Shown here: one piece after another, positions 19,964-28,988 of the stretch
How the letters are laid out: each line of letters opens with the position of its first letter
Numbering within the stretch: position 1 is the stretch's first letter
Source of the DNA: Myxococcales bacterium
Lineage (GTDB): Bacteria; Myxococcota_A; Polyangia; Polyangiales; Polyangiaceae
NCBI GenBank assembly: GCA_004193285.1
Contig: SECP01000001.1
Location: forward strand, 248,001 to 312,000
Direction: 5' to 3'
Length of the DNA stretch: 64,000 nt
The notes under the pieces: generated by a model
Told to the model about the DNA's origin: nothing
The model's input: the letters and a program-made list of their open reading frames with translations, nothing else
Database searches by the model: none
Program-made: the position numbers and the translations under genes

Positions 19964-21441
19964 CCCGTCGCCTCGAGTAGCAGCGCGTGCTCACTCAGCT
20001 CGGTAGCCGGGCGCGCCGGACCTAGCTTGCCGCGCACCATGACCGCGATGCGGTCGCACACGCCCATGAGCTCCGGCATGTAGCTGGAGACGAGCAGCAC
20101 CGCCTTGCCCCGGACCGCCAAGTCGTCGATGAGCCGGTAGATGTCAGCGCGGCTTCCGACGTCGATGCCCCGCGTCGGCTCGTCGAGCAACAGCACGTCC
20201 ACGTCTTGCTCGAGGAGCCGAGCTAGTGCCACTTTTTGCTGATTGCCGCCGGATAGAGCGCGCGCACGCTGCTCGGGGCCGCGGCAGCGGATGCCGAGCT
20301 GCTCAATCCATCGCTGCGCCGCGCGGGTGCTTCGAGCCGGGAGGGCGAGCCCCCCAGGGCCGAGCTTGCCGCGGCCGGAGAGCGTGACGTTCTCCGCGAT
20401 CGAGAGGCTCTCCGCGAGGCCCTCACCCTTGCGGTCTTCGGAGAGGAGCCCGACCTTGCGCGCCGCGAGCGCGACCGGCGCTGCCGCGACGGCCACACCA
20501 CCCACCGTGACGACGCCCGAGCGGCGCGGATCCAAGCCAAAAATAGCGCGCAGGAGCTCGGTTCGCCCGGAGCCAACCAGGCCCGCGATGCCTACGACCT
20601 CGCCGCGCCGCACCTGCAAGTCGACGTGGGTCGGCAAGCGCCGGCCGGACACGCCTCGGAGCTCCAGCGCGACCTCACCGGGCGTGCGCGCGCTGCGCGG
20701 GAAGAGCTCCGTGACGGCGCGGCCAGCCATCAGCGAGACGAGCTCGGTGCGACTCGTGTCGGCAACGCGGCCAGTCGCCACCGAGCGGCCATCACGCAGC
20801 ACCGTGTACTGGGTTGCGATGCGCTCGACCTCTTCCAAGAAGTGCGAGATGTAAAGGACGGTGACGCCGCCAGCCGACAACTTGCGAACGATGTCGAACA
20901 GCCGCTCCGTGTCCGCCCCGGTGAGCGCGCTGGTAGGCTCGTCCAAGATGAGCACCTTGCAGTCGTCGTTCGCGAGCGCTCGCGCGATGCTCACCAGCTG
21001 TCGATCAGCGGGGGAGAGGCTACGGAGGGGGGCGTCCAGATCGAAGCTCCGCGCGACCCCGACGTGGGTGAGCGCGCGCGCGGCCTTCTCGGTTGCACCG
21101 CGCCGGTCGATGAGACCGTAGTGAGTCGGCTCGCTTCCGAGCAAGATGTTCTCGCGGACGCTCAAATCGGCGCAAAAGAGCGGTTCTTGGTAGACGATGG
21201 CGACCCCGGCACGCCGAGCGTCTTCGGGGCTCTTGGGGGCGAAGGCCGCGCCGTCCAGCTCCATCTGCCCGGCGTCCGCGCGCTCGGCGCCGGAGAGCAG
21301 CTTCATGAGCGTGCTCTTGCCGGCTCCGTTCTCACCCAGTATCGCGTGAACCTCGCCGGGCGAAGCAGACAGGCTGACGCCCGCCAGCGCGCGAGCGGGG
21401 CCGAAAGCTTTGGCGAGACCGCGAAGCTCCAGCCGCATCAC
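19960..21441 (-). CDS. Sugar ABC transporter ATP-binding protein (RbsA/MglA type, duplicated ATPase)
   Basis: A 493-residue protein with two fused ABC ATPase domains. The N-terminal copy has Walker A GENGAGKST (near residue 36), the signature SLSPADRQLVSIARAL and Walker B KVLILDEPTSAL. The C-terminal copy has a degenerate Walker A (GLVGSGRTE), the signature LSGGNQQKV and Walker B VLLLDEPTRGID. This asymmetry is normal for RbsA/XylG proteins. It overlaps the binding-protein gene and the permease gene by 4 bp each, so all three are translated together. Confidence 0.95.
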   Translation of the reverse strand: MMRLELRGLAKAFGPARALAGVSLSASPGEVHAILGENGAGKSTLMKLLSGAERADAGQMELDGAAFAPKSPEDARRAGVAIVYQEPLFCADLSVRENILLGSEPTHYGLIDRRGATEKAARALTHVGVARSFDLDAPLRSLSPADRQLVSIARALANDDCKVLILDEPTSALTGADTERLFDIVRKLSAGGVTVLYISHFLEEVERIATQYTVLRDGRSVATGRVADTSRTELVSLMAGRAVTELFPRSARTPGEVALELRGVSGRRLPTHVDLQVRRGEVVGIAGLVGSGRTELLRAIFGLDPRRSGVVTVGGVAVAAAPVALAARKVGLLSEDRKGEGLAESLSIAENVTLSGRGKLGPGGLALPARSTRAAQRWIEQLGIRCRGPEQRARALSGGNQQKVALARLLEQDVDVLLLDEPTRGIDVGSRADIYRLIDDLAVRGKAVLLVSSYMPELMGVCDRIAVMVRGKLGPARPATELSEHALLLEATG

Positions 21442-22421
21442 GGGGGAGAGGGCGGTGAGAGCAGCGCCTTCATCTCCGGCTCGTCGATGTTCTGCTTGTC
21501 GACCAGCGCGGCGCCGGTGTCGATGCGAGCCTCCACCTTCTCCTTCTTGAGGTGAGCGACGATGGTCTTGACGGCGAGGTAGCCCATGTTGAACGGATTC
21601 TGCAGGACCAGCCCGGAGAGCTTGCCGGCGCGAACGCCCTCCACGAGCTTGGCGGACGAGTCGAAGCCGATGAAGCGCAGCTTACCAGCCAGCCCGGCCT
21701 TCTCGAGCGCGAGCAGCATACCGAACGTGGTGGACTCGTTCGGGCAGAAGACGCCCTGAACCTGGCCTTTGCCGGCGTTTTGCGCGAGTAGCAGGTTCTC
21801 GCTCGCGGCGAACGCGCTCTCGGTGGTGGCGCCGCCGTACTGGTTGTCGCTCAGCAGCTTCACCCCTTCGAACTTGCGAATGGCCTCCAAGAAGCCCTCT
21901 TCGCGATGGTTGGTGCTCGCCGAGCCCTCCTGATAGCGGAGCAGCACGACGTTGCCCTTGCCGCCCAGGAGCGCGCCCAGCTTTTCCCCCGCGAGCCGAC
22001 CCGCCGCGCGATTGTCGGTAGCCACGAAGCTTGCTTGATCGCCGCCCTTCAGATCCGAGTCGAAAATCACGACCGGCACTCCGGACTTGACCGCGGCGCG
22101 GACCGGCGCGACCAGCGCCGTATCGTTGAGCGGGGCCAGGACCATGCCCGACACCCCCTGCGCCGTGAAGCTCTGCACCAAGTCCACCTGTGACTTGAGA
22201 TCGTCCTCTTTCAGCGGCCCTTTCCAGATGATGTCGACCGAGAGCTCTTGGGCGGCTTTGGCGGCACCGGCGTGGACCGCCTTCCAGAACTCGTGGGTCG
22301 TACCCTTCGGCACGACCGCGATGCGCAGCTTGCTCGGAGCGCCGCCGGTCTCCGACTTTTTGCAGGCCCAAGGTAGCGCGCACAGCACGCCGAGCGTGTG
22401 GAGTAGATCCCTTCGCAGCAC
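21438..22421 (-). CDS. Sugar ABC transporter substrate-binding lipoprotein (RbsB family)
   Basis: Periplasmic-binding-protein type 1 fold of 327 residues. The N-terminus (MLRRDLL...LPWACKK) is a signal with a lipobox-like LPWAC. The body has the family pattern THEFWKAVHAGAAKAA, QGVSGMVLAPLND, VVIFDSDL and FIGFDSS. It is the first gene of a three-gene import system. The start codon is GTG. Lipid anchoring is predicted, which is unusual for RbsB of enteric bacteria but plausible in this lineage. Ligand unknown. Confidence 0.9.
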   Translation of the reverse strand: MLRRDLLHTLGVLCALPWACKKSETGGAPSKLRIAVVPKGTTHEFWKAVHAGAAKAAQELSVDIIWKGPLKEDDLKSQVDLVQSFTAQGVSGMVLAPLNDTALVAPVRAAVKSGVPVVIFDSDLKGGDQASFVATDNRAAGRLAGEKLGALLGGKGNVVLLRYQEGSASTNHREEGFLEAIRKFEGVKLLSDNQYGGATTESAFAASENLLLAQNAGKGQVQGVFCPNESTTFGMLLALEKAGLAGKLRFIGFDSSAKLVEGVRAGKLSGLVLQNPFNMGYLAVKTIVAHLKKEKVEARIDTGAALVDKQNIDEPEMKALLSPPSPP

Positions 22422-22460
22422 GACCGGAGATGCTAGCCGCCGCGCCGGGCGCAGGGCAAG

Positions 22461-23363
22461 TCACGGGGCCGGCGCAAAACGGCCCGGAAACGCGTCCGCG
22501 GAGTCGCGACGACGGAGCTCGCGGTCCGTCCAAGGGTAGCTCGAGCCGCGTTCTTGGAACACGGCGACTCCGATCACGCCCACGTTGCGGTCGCTCCCGC
22601 GCTTGGCCGCGTAGGAGTCGCGCACCCGCCCGAAGCGGAAGGCCGCGACTTCCTCTTCAGTGCGCCGAAAGCCGTCGATCTCTACGGTGGACCAAGGCTG
22701 CACCAGGTACCCGCGCTTCTCGAACGAGCCGGGCTGGCCGTCGATCACGTCCAGACCATCCACCGTGGCGACCGCCTCGAAACGCGCGCCGGTCTGGTTC
22801 TCGATGCGAATCGAGTACCGCTGCCCGTCATTGCCCATCACGTAGCTGCGGCCGCCGGCCGAAAAGGTCGGCAGGGGCGAGCCGCCCTCGTCCACCACGC
22901 GGACCGTGATCGCGCCGCGCGCGGCGCTCACGCCGTCGGTACGACGATCCCAGTAGCGCGAGCCGAGCGCGGCGCGGACGCCGGATTCGTCGTTGTAAGC
23001 GAAGCTGGTCGCCGAGACCGGGTGGTCACCGTCCGCGCGCTCGAAAGGCGCGGAGGAGACGCGGCTCTGACGAGTCTCGCCCCACTCGGTTCCTAGACCC
23101 GGACGGTCGTCCTTGGGCGCCGGTGACGGCTCGAAGGCCCCGTCCGCCGACGCACCTTCACTGCGCGCGGCGGGAGCTGCCGGCAAGGCGCCGCTCTGGC
23201 GCGCTGAGAGGCTGCTGCCTTCGGCCAGGGCCCCACCAGGGCGCGCGGCGGAGACAGGAGCTTCGCTGTGGTAGCTGGGAGAGGCGGCCTTGCCGCAGGC
23301 GGTGGTGCCAAGCGCAACGAGACCGAGGAGCGGCAGGGCCAAGGACGAGACCAGGTGCTTCAT
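22461..23363 (-). CDS. Uncharacterised lipoprotein
   Basis: The signal peptide ends in the lipobox LGTTAC (Cys at residue 23). A Ser/Ala/Pro-rich linker follows to about residue 110. The C-terminal 150 residues form a compact beta-rich domain with RYSIRIENQTGARFEAVATVD, DGLDVIDGQPGSFEKRGY and FRFGRVRDSY, a pattern I recall from conserved hypothetical proteins of several Proteobacteria but cannot name. It lies 39 bp upstream of the sugar-binding gene on the same strand. Function unknown. Confidence 0.7.
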   Translation of the reverse strand: MKHLVSSLALPLLGLVALGTTACGKAASPSYHSEAPVSAARPGGALAEGSSLSARQSGALPAAPAARSEGASADGAFEPSPAPKDDRPGLGTEWGETRQSRVSSAPFERADGDHPVSATSFAYNDESGVRAALGSRYWDRRTDGVSAARGAITVRVVDEGGSPLPTFSAGGRSYVMGNDGQRYSIRIENQTGARFEAVATVDGLDVIDGQPGSFEKRGYLVQPWSTVEIDGFRRTEEEVAAFRFGRVRDSYAAKRGSDRNVGVIGVAVFQERGSSYPWTDRELRRRDSADAFPGRFAPAP

Positions 23364-23469
23364 GGGGTAGCCTTTCGGGGAGGTACCCCTCGAAACGTGG
23401 CTACCGGAGCGGCCTTACAGCGCGGAAACGAGGCCGCTCACATTTCGCCAATCGTGAGCTTGCGCGGGC

Positions 23470-24018
23470 TCATAGCGGACTCAGGCTGTCGTCTGCGTCC
23501 ACGTAGCCGCTCTGGCGCGGGCTCTTCACGTACACACGGAGTCGTACATCGTCGCTCTCGGGCAGGCTTCGACGGACGAGCACCAGCTCCACACTGCCGC
23601 TCTCCGGGTCCACGCGCTCCACCGCGAGCCGCGCCAGCTCGGGCAGCGACGCAAGCTTCACGTCCTCCAAGTCGAACAGGTTGTCGGCGAGCTGCCCTTT
23701 GCCGCGCAGCGTGGCGTGCTCCGCCTCCGAGACCTTGCCGTCCCGGTAGTGCAGCTCCACGACGCTGCCCGCATTGCTGGGGTCTTCTGCCTGCATCACG
23801 ACCTCGCGAGGGCCGATCTCCAGCCGAAGGACCTTGGTGCCGCCCTTTTCGCGGAGCTGGGCGAGCGCGGGCTTGAGCCGCTCCTGCGAAAACAACGACG
23901 GCCCGCTCATCTCTTGGCTAGCGCTGGCCACCGCGTCCGTCCGTGAATGGCTGGACTTGTCCGCGCGCTGCCCGCATGACGCGACGCCAAGCGATAGCAG
24001 CAAGGCTAGGTGCTTCAT
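23470..24018 (-). CDS. Small uncharacterised lipoprotein
   Basis: A 182-residue protein starting MKHLALLLSLGVASCGQ, a signal with a lipobox (Cys at residue 15). This ATG is preferred over one 24 codons upstream because it has a GGAG sequence at proper distance, overlaps the dapE stop as ATGA, and gives a proper signal peptide. The mature part is charged with a duplicated-looking (R/K)LEIGPREVVMQ ... LVLVRRSLPES beta pattern. Function unknown; position suggests cotranscription with dapE and dapD. Confidence 0.65.
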   Translation of the reverse strand: MKHLALLLSLGVASCGQRADKSSHSRTDAVASASQEMSGPSLFSQERLKPALAQLREKGGTKVLRLEIGPREVVMQAEDPSNAGSVVELHYRDGKVSEAEHATLRGKGQLADNLFDLEDVKLASLPELARLAVERVDPESGSVELVLVRRSLPESDDVRLRVYVKSPRQSGYVDADDSLSPL

Positions 24019-25076
24019 GGAGCTCCGATTCGGGTGAGCCAAGTGTGGAGGACGGCATAGCCGACTTCCAGCTGGGGGAGCAGGGTCCACTCATTTCGCT
24101 GGTGGGCTTGGGCTTGCACTCCCGGCCCGAAGTTGACGGCCGGCACGCCGAGCGCGGCGAAACGAGCCACGTCGGTCCAGGCCTGCTTGGGCTCGACCGC
24201 GAGGGCGCCGCTGTCCGCGAGCGCCGCGACCAGCGGGTGATGCCGAAGGGGCGGCGCCGAAGGCGAAATGTCCACGAGCTCCACCTCTGCCTCGCCTTGT
24301 ACGAGGCTCAGCACGTTTTGCTCGGCCTGCTGCACGCTGGTGCTCGGCCCGAAGCGATGGTTCAGATTGAGCTCGAAGACGTCGGGGATGATGTTTCGGG
24401 CGCGGCCGCCGCTGGCCATCGTCGCGCTGATGACGTTCTTCCAGGTGAGCCCATCGCGCTCGTCCGTCGTGGGCTGGAGCGCGGACAGGCGCTGGAGGAG
24501 CGCCGCGCTTTGGTGGATGGCGTTGTCACCCTGCCAGGGCCGCGCGCTGTGCGCAGTGCGCCCGCGGAAGCGAACGTTGGCGTGCAGCGAGCCACCACAA
24601 CCGAGCTGGAGCTTGTTGTCGCTCGGCTCCAGCATGACCGCGATGCTCGCTCCGGTGAGCTCGGGATCGGCGGCAAGCACCGGGCCCAGCTCGTTCTCGG
24701 CGTAGGGCCCTTCCTCGCGCGCATAGAAGACGAGCGTGACGTCGACCCCTGGTGGAAGCGGCCGCTGGGCGAGCGCGAGCATGAGGCACAGCCCGCTCTT
24801 CATGTCGGCCGCGCCCGGCGCGTAGAGGCGCTCACCTTCGATGCGCGGCGGACCGTCGTGCTCGGTGCGCACCACGTCCAAATGACCGCCGAGCACCACG
24901 TGAGGCCCGCCGCTGCCGCGCGAGAGCGGCACGACGATGGAGTCGCCATAGCGGCGAATTCCCGCGCCCTGCGCGCGGCCCGCGAGGCGGGCCTGGACGG
25001 CGTCACACAGGGCTCTTTCCTCGCCAATGAGCGAAGGAATCGTGCAGAGCCAGAGCAGGTCCTCGGCGAGGCTCAT
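24015..25076 (-). CDS. dapE: Succinyl-diaminopimelate desuccinylase (M20 peptidase family)
   Basis: Hydrolyses N-succinyl-LL-diaminopimelate to LL-diaminopimelate and succinate in lysine and peptidoglycan precursor synthesis. M20-family zinc residues are visible: GGHLDVV (His, Asp), the bridging Asp in GAADMKSG, the catalytic Glu pair in AREEGPYAE, and the late NFGPG segment. The dimerisation insert is present (GSLHANVRFRGRTAHSARP). The start at MSLAEDLL is chosen; an ATG eight codons upstream would overlap dapD. The neighbouring dapD gene makes the succinylated substrate branch, which supports DapE over other M20 peptidases. Confidence 0.9.
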   Translation of the reverse strand: MSLAEDLLWLCTIPSLIGEERALCDAVQARLAGRAQGAGIRRYGDSIVVPLSRGSGGPHVVLGGHLDVVRTEHDGPPRIEGERLYAPGAADMKSGLCLMLALAQRPLPPGVDVTLVFYAREEGPYAENELGPVLAADPELTGASIAVMLEPSDNKLQLGCGGSLHANVRFRGRTAHSARPWQGDNAIHQSAALLQRLSALQPTTDERDGLTWKNVISATMASGGRARNIIPDVFELNLNHRFGPSTSVQQAEQNVLSLVQGEAEVELVDISPSAPPLRHHPLVAALADSGALAVEPKQAWTDVARFAALGVPAVNFGPGVQAQAHQRNEWTLLPQLEVGYAVLHTWLTRIGAP

Positions 25077-25083
25077 GCCCGAA

Positions 25084-25908
25084 TCAGACCGAGACGCCAA
25101 AGTCGCGCAGGGCCGAGTTCAGGCTCGTCTTCTTGTCCGTGCTCTCCTTGCGCTGACCGATGATGAGCGCGCACGGAATCTGAAACTCGCCCGCCGGAAA
25201 CTTGCGAGCGCGCGTGCCGGGGATGACGACGCTACGCGCGGGGATGCGTCCGCGGATTTCTACCGGTGCGGTGCCGGTCACGTCCAGGATGAGCGTGGAA
25301 GCGGTGAGGGCTACGCCCGCGCCGATGACCGCCTCTCGCTCGATCATCATGCCCTCCACGATGATGGCGCGAGAGCCGATGAAGCAGCCGTCTTCGATGA
25401 TGACGGGCTGGGCGCCCGGCGGCTCCAGGACTCCTCCGATGCCGACGCCGCCCGAGAGGTGACAGTCTTTGCCGACCTGCGCGCAGGAGCCAACGGTGGC
25501 CCAAGTGTCCACCATCGTGCCGCTCCCCACGTACGCCCCGATGTTGACGTAACCCGGCATGACGATCGCGCCCTTCTCGATGAAGGACCCGTAGCGCACG
25601 GTGCCAGGCGGAACGACGCGGACGCCGAACTCGTCCAGGTTCTTCTTGAGCGGGATCTTGTCGTAAAACTCGAACGGGCCGACGTTCATCTTCTCCATCG
25701 GCACGACCCCGAAATACAGCAGCACGGCTTGCTTGATCCAAGCGTGCGTCGTCCACTTGCCGGGCTCGTCTTGAGTGGCGACCCGCAGCTTGCCCTGATC
25801 CAAGAGCGCCACGACGTCCAGCACCGCTTGCTTCGTGGCGGGGTCGGACAAGAGCGAACGGTCGGCGAAGGCGGCTTCCACCTTCGACTTCAAGTCGGCG
25901 TATTCCAT
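25084..25908 (-). CDS. dapD: 2,3,4,5-tetrahydropyridine-2,6-dicarboxylate N-succinyltransferase
   Basis: A 274-residue left-handed beta-helix acyltransferase that succinylates tetrahydrodipicolinate using succinyl-CoA. The N-terminal helical domain is followed by hexapeptide repeats from about residue 110, with RYGSFIEKGAIVMPGYVNIG, the signature MVDTWATVGSCAQVGKDCHLSGG and GVLEPPGAQPVIIEDG. Size matches E. coli DapD. It lies 7 bp upstream of dapE in the same orientation, forming a lysine/DAP unit. Confidence 0.96.
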   Translation of the reverse strand: MEYADLKSKVEAAFADRSLLSDPATKQAVLDVVALLDQGKLRVATQDEPGKWTTHAWIKQAVLLYFGVVPMEKMNVGPFEFYDKIPLKKNLDEFGVRVVPPGTVRYGSFIEKGAIVMPGYVNIGAYVGSGTMVDTWATVGSCAQVGKDCHLSGGVGIGGVLEPPGAQPVIIEDGCFIGSRAIIVEGMMIEREAVIGAGVALTASTLILDVTGTAPVEIRGRIPARSVVIPGTRARKFPAGEFQIPCALIIGQRKESTDKKTSLNSALRDFGVSV

Positions 25909-25954
25909 GCCGCTTGGTAGCTACGCTTTAGAGCCGCAGCAAGCCGGATGATGG

Positions 25955-26839
25955 TCAGCCCGCTTCGCCCGCCACGCGCCCCGAAAAGACTTTGCTGAAA
26001 GCGAGCGCGAAGCGACCAAGCTCGGGATCGAACTCGAGCAAAGCTCCGTTGGCGCGCGCAGCCGCCGTCACGACCGGAACCGTGGGGGGGATGACGCCGC
26101 GTCGGAGGAGCATCAAGTCCTCGCCCGCGCCGTCCGCGCGTCGCTCGACGACGATGGAGCAGCCGCTCTCGGTGGGGGTCACGCGGATGTTGGGAATCCG
26201 TGTGGCGTCCTTCGGGTCCGCGACGAGCTCGACTCCTAGCGCGATCAGCGCGGTCGTCGCGCGGGGATTCACCTCCACCTCGAGGCCGCTGTCGTCGCCG
26301 CTCAAGGTGGCGACGAGCGTCTCCCGAGGCCAGCTTCCGCCGCTCGGCGGACCCGAGAAGCTCTGCCGGGAGAGCTCCAGCACGTCCAGCCGCATCGCGC
26401 TGCCGGCGATGGAGTCAGCGAGCAAATCGAACAAGCCGCGCGCTGTGTCCAGCTCTTGGGAGAGCCGCGTGACTCGCTCCTCCAGCGACAGCCGCATCTT
26501 CACGCTCAGCGGCCGCTGCGCGGCTTCCGTCAGCGCCGCCTCCAGCTCGCCGAGCCGCGGCGCCACGTATTGCTGCAGGCTGCTCGTGGCCGGGCTCTCC
26601 CCGAGCGCGCTCTGCGCAGCGGCGAGAATCTGGCTCATCGCGTGGCGGAGCGGATCGCAGGCGTCGCGCGCGTCCGGCAGCATGTTGCTCAGGGGGCGCG
26701 AGCCCACCCGGAGTGAGTGCAAGAGCTGCGCGAGGTTTCGCAAGCCGCCCAAGCTCTCGCGCAACGTGCCGCGCTCGATGTCCAGCCCGACCGGGCGACG
26801 AGCGAACGCGTGCGACGAGGGCGGGAGGCCGCTCTTCAT
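25955..26839 (-). CDS. Uncharacterised protein, possibly histidine-kinase-like ATPase fold without catalytic motifs
   Basis: About 294 residues, soluble, no signal. Residues 1-160 are helical (coiled-coil-like EERVTRLSQELDTARGLFDLL). The C-terminal part (ATTALIALGVELVADPKD ... VVTAAARANGALLEFD) has the strand-helix order of a GHKL ATPase but lacks recognisable N, G1 and G2 boxes. I infer a degenerate sensor-kinase-like scaffold, with low certainty. A GTG two codons upstream is an alternative start; the ATG has GGGGGG at good spacing. Confidence 0.55.
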   Translation of the reverse strand: MKSGLPPSSHAFARRPVGLDIERGTLRESLGGLRNLAQLLHSLRVGSRPLSNMLPDARDACDPLRHAMSQILAAAQSALGESPATSSLQQYVAPRLGELEAALTEAAQRPLSVKMRLSLEERVTRLSQELDTARGLFDLLADSIAGSAMRLDVLELSRQSFSGPPSGGSWPRETLVATLSGDDSGLEVEVNPRATTALIALGVELVADPKDATRIPNIRVTPTESGCSIVVERRADGAGEDLMLLRRGVIPPTVPVVTAAARANGALLEFDPELGRFALAFSKVFSGRVAGEAG

Positions 26840-26936
26840 AACCACCCCCCGACTCTATCAGCCACGCCGCAGGCGCGCGAACATCGCCTGCGGTAGGTTC
26901 CGAATTTCTACGACCGATTGGCGAGCCGGTTGGGGC

Positions 26937-27356
26937 TCAACCGAGCTCCGAGCCCTGAAAGTAGTAAGCGCACTCGATGCGACCGTTCTCGACCGAGTCC
27001 GACCCGTGCACCGCGTTTTCACCCAAGCTCGCTCCGTAGAGCTTGCGGATCGTTCCCGCGTCCGCCTTGGCTGGATCCGTCGCGCCGATGACCTTGCGCC
27101 AATGCGCTACGGCGTCCTCGCGCTCCAGCGCGATCACGACCACGGGGCCACTGGTCATGAATTGACACAAATCTTTGAAGAAGGGGCGCTCGCGATGGAT
27201 CGCGTAAAATCCCTCGGCCTCTTTTTGCGAGAGCTGGCGCTGGCGCATGCCGAGCACGTTGAAGCCCTCTTCGAGGATGTGTTGAAGGATCGCTCCGCTC
27301 TTACGCTTGGCGACTGCGTCCGGCTTGATGATGCACAGGGTTCGCTCGATAGACAT
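26937..27356 (-). CDS. ndk: Nucleoside diphosphate kinase
   Basis: A 139-residue enzyme that transfers the gamma phosphate between nucleoside triphosphates and diphosphates. The starting strand RTLCIIKPDAV, the central SGPVVVIALER and the active-site motif NAVHGSDS (phosphohistidine at residue 117) are all intact. Standard bacterial length. It stands as a single gene between an unknown gene and a TetR regulator on the same strand. Confidence 0.97.
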   Translation of the reverse strand: MSIERTLCIIKPDAVAKRKSGAILQHILEEGFNVLGMRQRQLSQKEAEGFYAIHRERPFFKDLCQFMTSGPVVVIALEREDAVAHWRKVIGATDPAKADAGTIRKLYGASLGENAVHGSDSVENGRIECAYYFQGSELG

Positions 27357-27437
27357 GGCTTTGATGGCCGCGCTCTTAGCACAGCCGCCGCCCCTTGCTG
27401 CGTTGCAGGCTCAATCTGACGGGGGCTGAACGTGCTT

Positions 27438-28055
27438 TCAGGTTCCGCTAGGAGGGCACGCCTGAACCGCGCCCGCGAGCGTGTTCACGAGGTCCGAGAT
27501 GAACACGCCGCGCGGAATGTCCACCCCGTTGTGGAGCAGGCGCAGGTAGTCACCGAGGGAGCCGTAGATGAGACTCGCAAGTCGGGTCGTGCGCACCACC
27601 CGCACCATCGGCGGCACTTCCGGCCCGCGTCCTGCGATGCGCCTCGTGATGTCTTGCGCCTCCGCGGTGTTCGCGATGCGCATACCCATCAGCGGAAAGG
27701 AGCGGCTACTCACGAGCTCCGCGCACAGCTCCAGATACGAGCGGCCGCCGTCCGCGTCTTCGATCTTCGCGGCGAGCGGCCTCACCACTGCTTCCAGCAA
27801 GGCGTGCAGGCTCACGGGTTGCTGCGCGTCCTGCTCGAGCAGAGGCCTCCACGAGCTTTGCATCGGGAGCGAGTGGCGCTCCAAGATGGCCTCGATGAGC
27901 TCACGCTTGCTGCCGAAGTGATAGGTCGCCGCCGAGACATTGCGCTGCCCGGCGGCGATCGCTATCTCGCGCAGCGACACGCGATCCACTCCCTGCTGTG
28001 CGAATAGCTGCTCCGCGGCTCGCATCAACGCGAGCCGCGTGTCGAAGCGCGGCAA
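27438..28055 (-). CDS. TetR/AcrR family transcriptional regulator
   Basis: A 205-residue regulator. The N-terminal helix-turn-helix is clear: AAEQLFAQQGVDRVSLREIA, then GQRNVSAATYHFGSKRELIEAIL (residues about 12-60). The C-terminal 140 residues form the variable ligand-binding/dimer domain. Its start lies only 22 bp after the stop of sucD, with both on the minus strand, so it may be cotranscribed with sucD-sucC-mdh or have its own promoter inside sucD. Ligand and targets unknown. Confidence 0.9.
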   Translation of the reverse strand: MPRFDTRLALMRAAEQLFAQQGVDRVSLREIAIAAGQRNVSAATYHFGSKRELIEAILERHSLPMQSSWRPLLEQDAQQPVSLHALLEAVVRPLAAKIEDADGGRSYLELCAELVSSRSFPLMGMRIANTAEAQDITRRIAGRGPEVPPMVRVVRTTRLASLIYGSLGDYLRLLHNGVDIPRGVFISDLVNTLAGAVQACPPSGT

Positions 28056-28077
28056 TCGAAACCTCCGAAGGACGACT

Positions 28078-28971
28078 TTAAAGCAGACTCTTTAACGTCA
28101 CGCCCATCTCCGCGGGCGACGGAGACATACGTACACCAGCTGCCGTCAGCGCGGCGATTTTGTCTTTCGCCGTGCCTTTTCCACCGGAAATAATCGCACC
28201 GGCGTGGCCCATGCGCTTCCCCGGGGGCGCCGTGGCACCGGCGATGAAGCCCGCAACCGGCTTCTTCATGTGGCTCTTGATGTACTCGGCCGCGCGCTCT
28301 TCGGCGTTGCCGCCGATCTCGCCCATCATCATGACGGCCTGAGTCTCGGGGTCTTCGTTGAAGAGCGTCAGAACGTCCACGAAGTCCAGACCTGCGACGG
28401 GGTCACCGCCGATGCCGACGCACGTGGACTGACCCAAGCCGAGCGCCGTCAGCTGCCCGACCGCCTCGTAGGTCAACGTGCCGGAGCGCGATACCACGCC
28501 GATCTTGCCTTCACGGTGGATGTGGCCGGGCATGATGCCGATCTTGCACTGCCCCGGCGTGATGACGCCTGGGCAATTGGGACCGACGAGCCGCACCGGC
28601 TTGCCTTCGATGGAGCGGCGCACGCGGATCATGTCCGTCACCGGGATGCCCTCGGTGATGCAGATGACCAGCTGGCAGCCGGCGTCGACCGCTTCGAGGA
28701 TCGCGTCGGCCGCGCCGAGCGCGGGCACGAAGATGCAGCTCGTGTCCGCCCCGGTCTGCTTCACGGCCTCCGCGACCGTATCGAACACCGGAATGCTCAC
28801 GGCCTTGCCGCCCGGGCCTTCTGCGCTGAACGTTTCTCCGCCGCGGTTCGGCGTGCAGCCCGCGACCACCTGGGTGCCGTACGCCAGGCACTGCTTGGCG
28901 TGGAACGAGCCCGCGGAGCCGGTGATGCCCTGGACCAGGACTTTCGTGCTTTTGTTTACGAGAATCGACAT
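28078..28971 (-). CDS. sucD: Succinyl-CoA synthetase alpha subunit
   Basis: The ADP/GDP-forming succinate-CoA ligase alpha chain (297 residues). It has the N-terminal CoA-binding Rossmann fold ([22 protein letters not shown]), [20 protein letters not shown], and the phosphohistidine loop [14 protein letters not shown] near residue 255. Together with SucC it interconverts succinyl-CoA and succinate in the TCA cycle. AGGAAGAGG precedes the ATG. It follows sucC by 17 bp. Confidence 0.97.
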   Translation of the reverse strand: MSILVNKSTKVLVQGITGSAGSFHAKQCLAYGTQVVAGCTPNRGGETFSAEGPGGKAVSIPVFDTVAEAVKQTGADTSCIFVPALGAADAILEAVDAGCQLVICITEGIPVTDMIRVRRSIEGKPVRLVGPNCPGVITPGQCKIGIMPGHIHREGKIGVVSRSGTLTYEAVGQLTALGLGQSTCVGIGGDPVAGLDFVDVLTLFNEDPETQAVMMMGEIGGNAEERAAEYIKSHMKKPVAGFIAGATAPPGKRMGHAGAIISGGKGTAKDKIAALTAAGVRMSPSPAEMGVTLKSLL

Positions 28972-28988
28972 CGTCTAAGTCCTCTTCC

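Noticed and set aside
18999-19994. A 331-codon open frame overlapping the sugar permease in another frame of the same strand
   Set aside because: Arg-rich translation; the alternative frame carries a clear RbsC permease with ATGA coupling to the ATPase.
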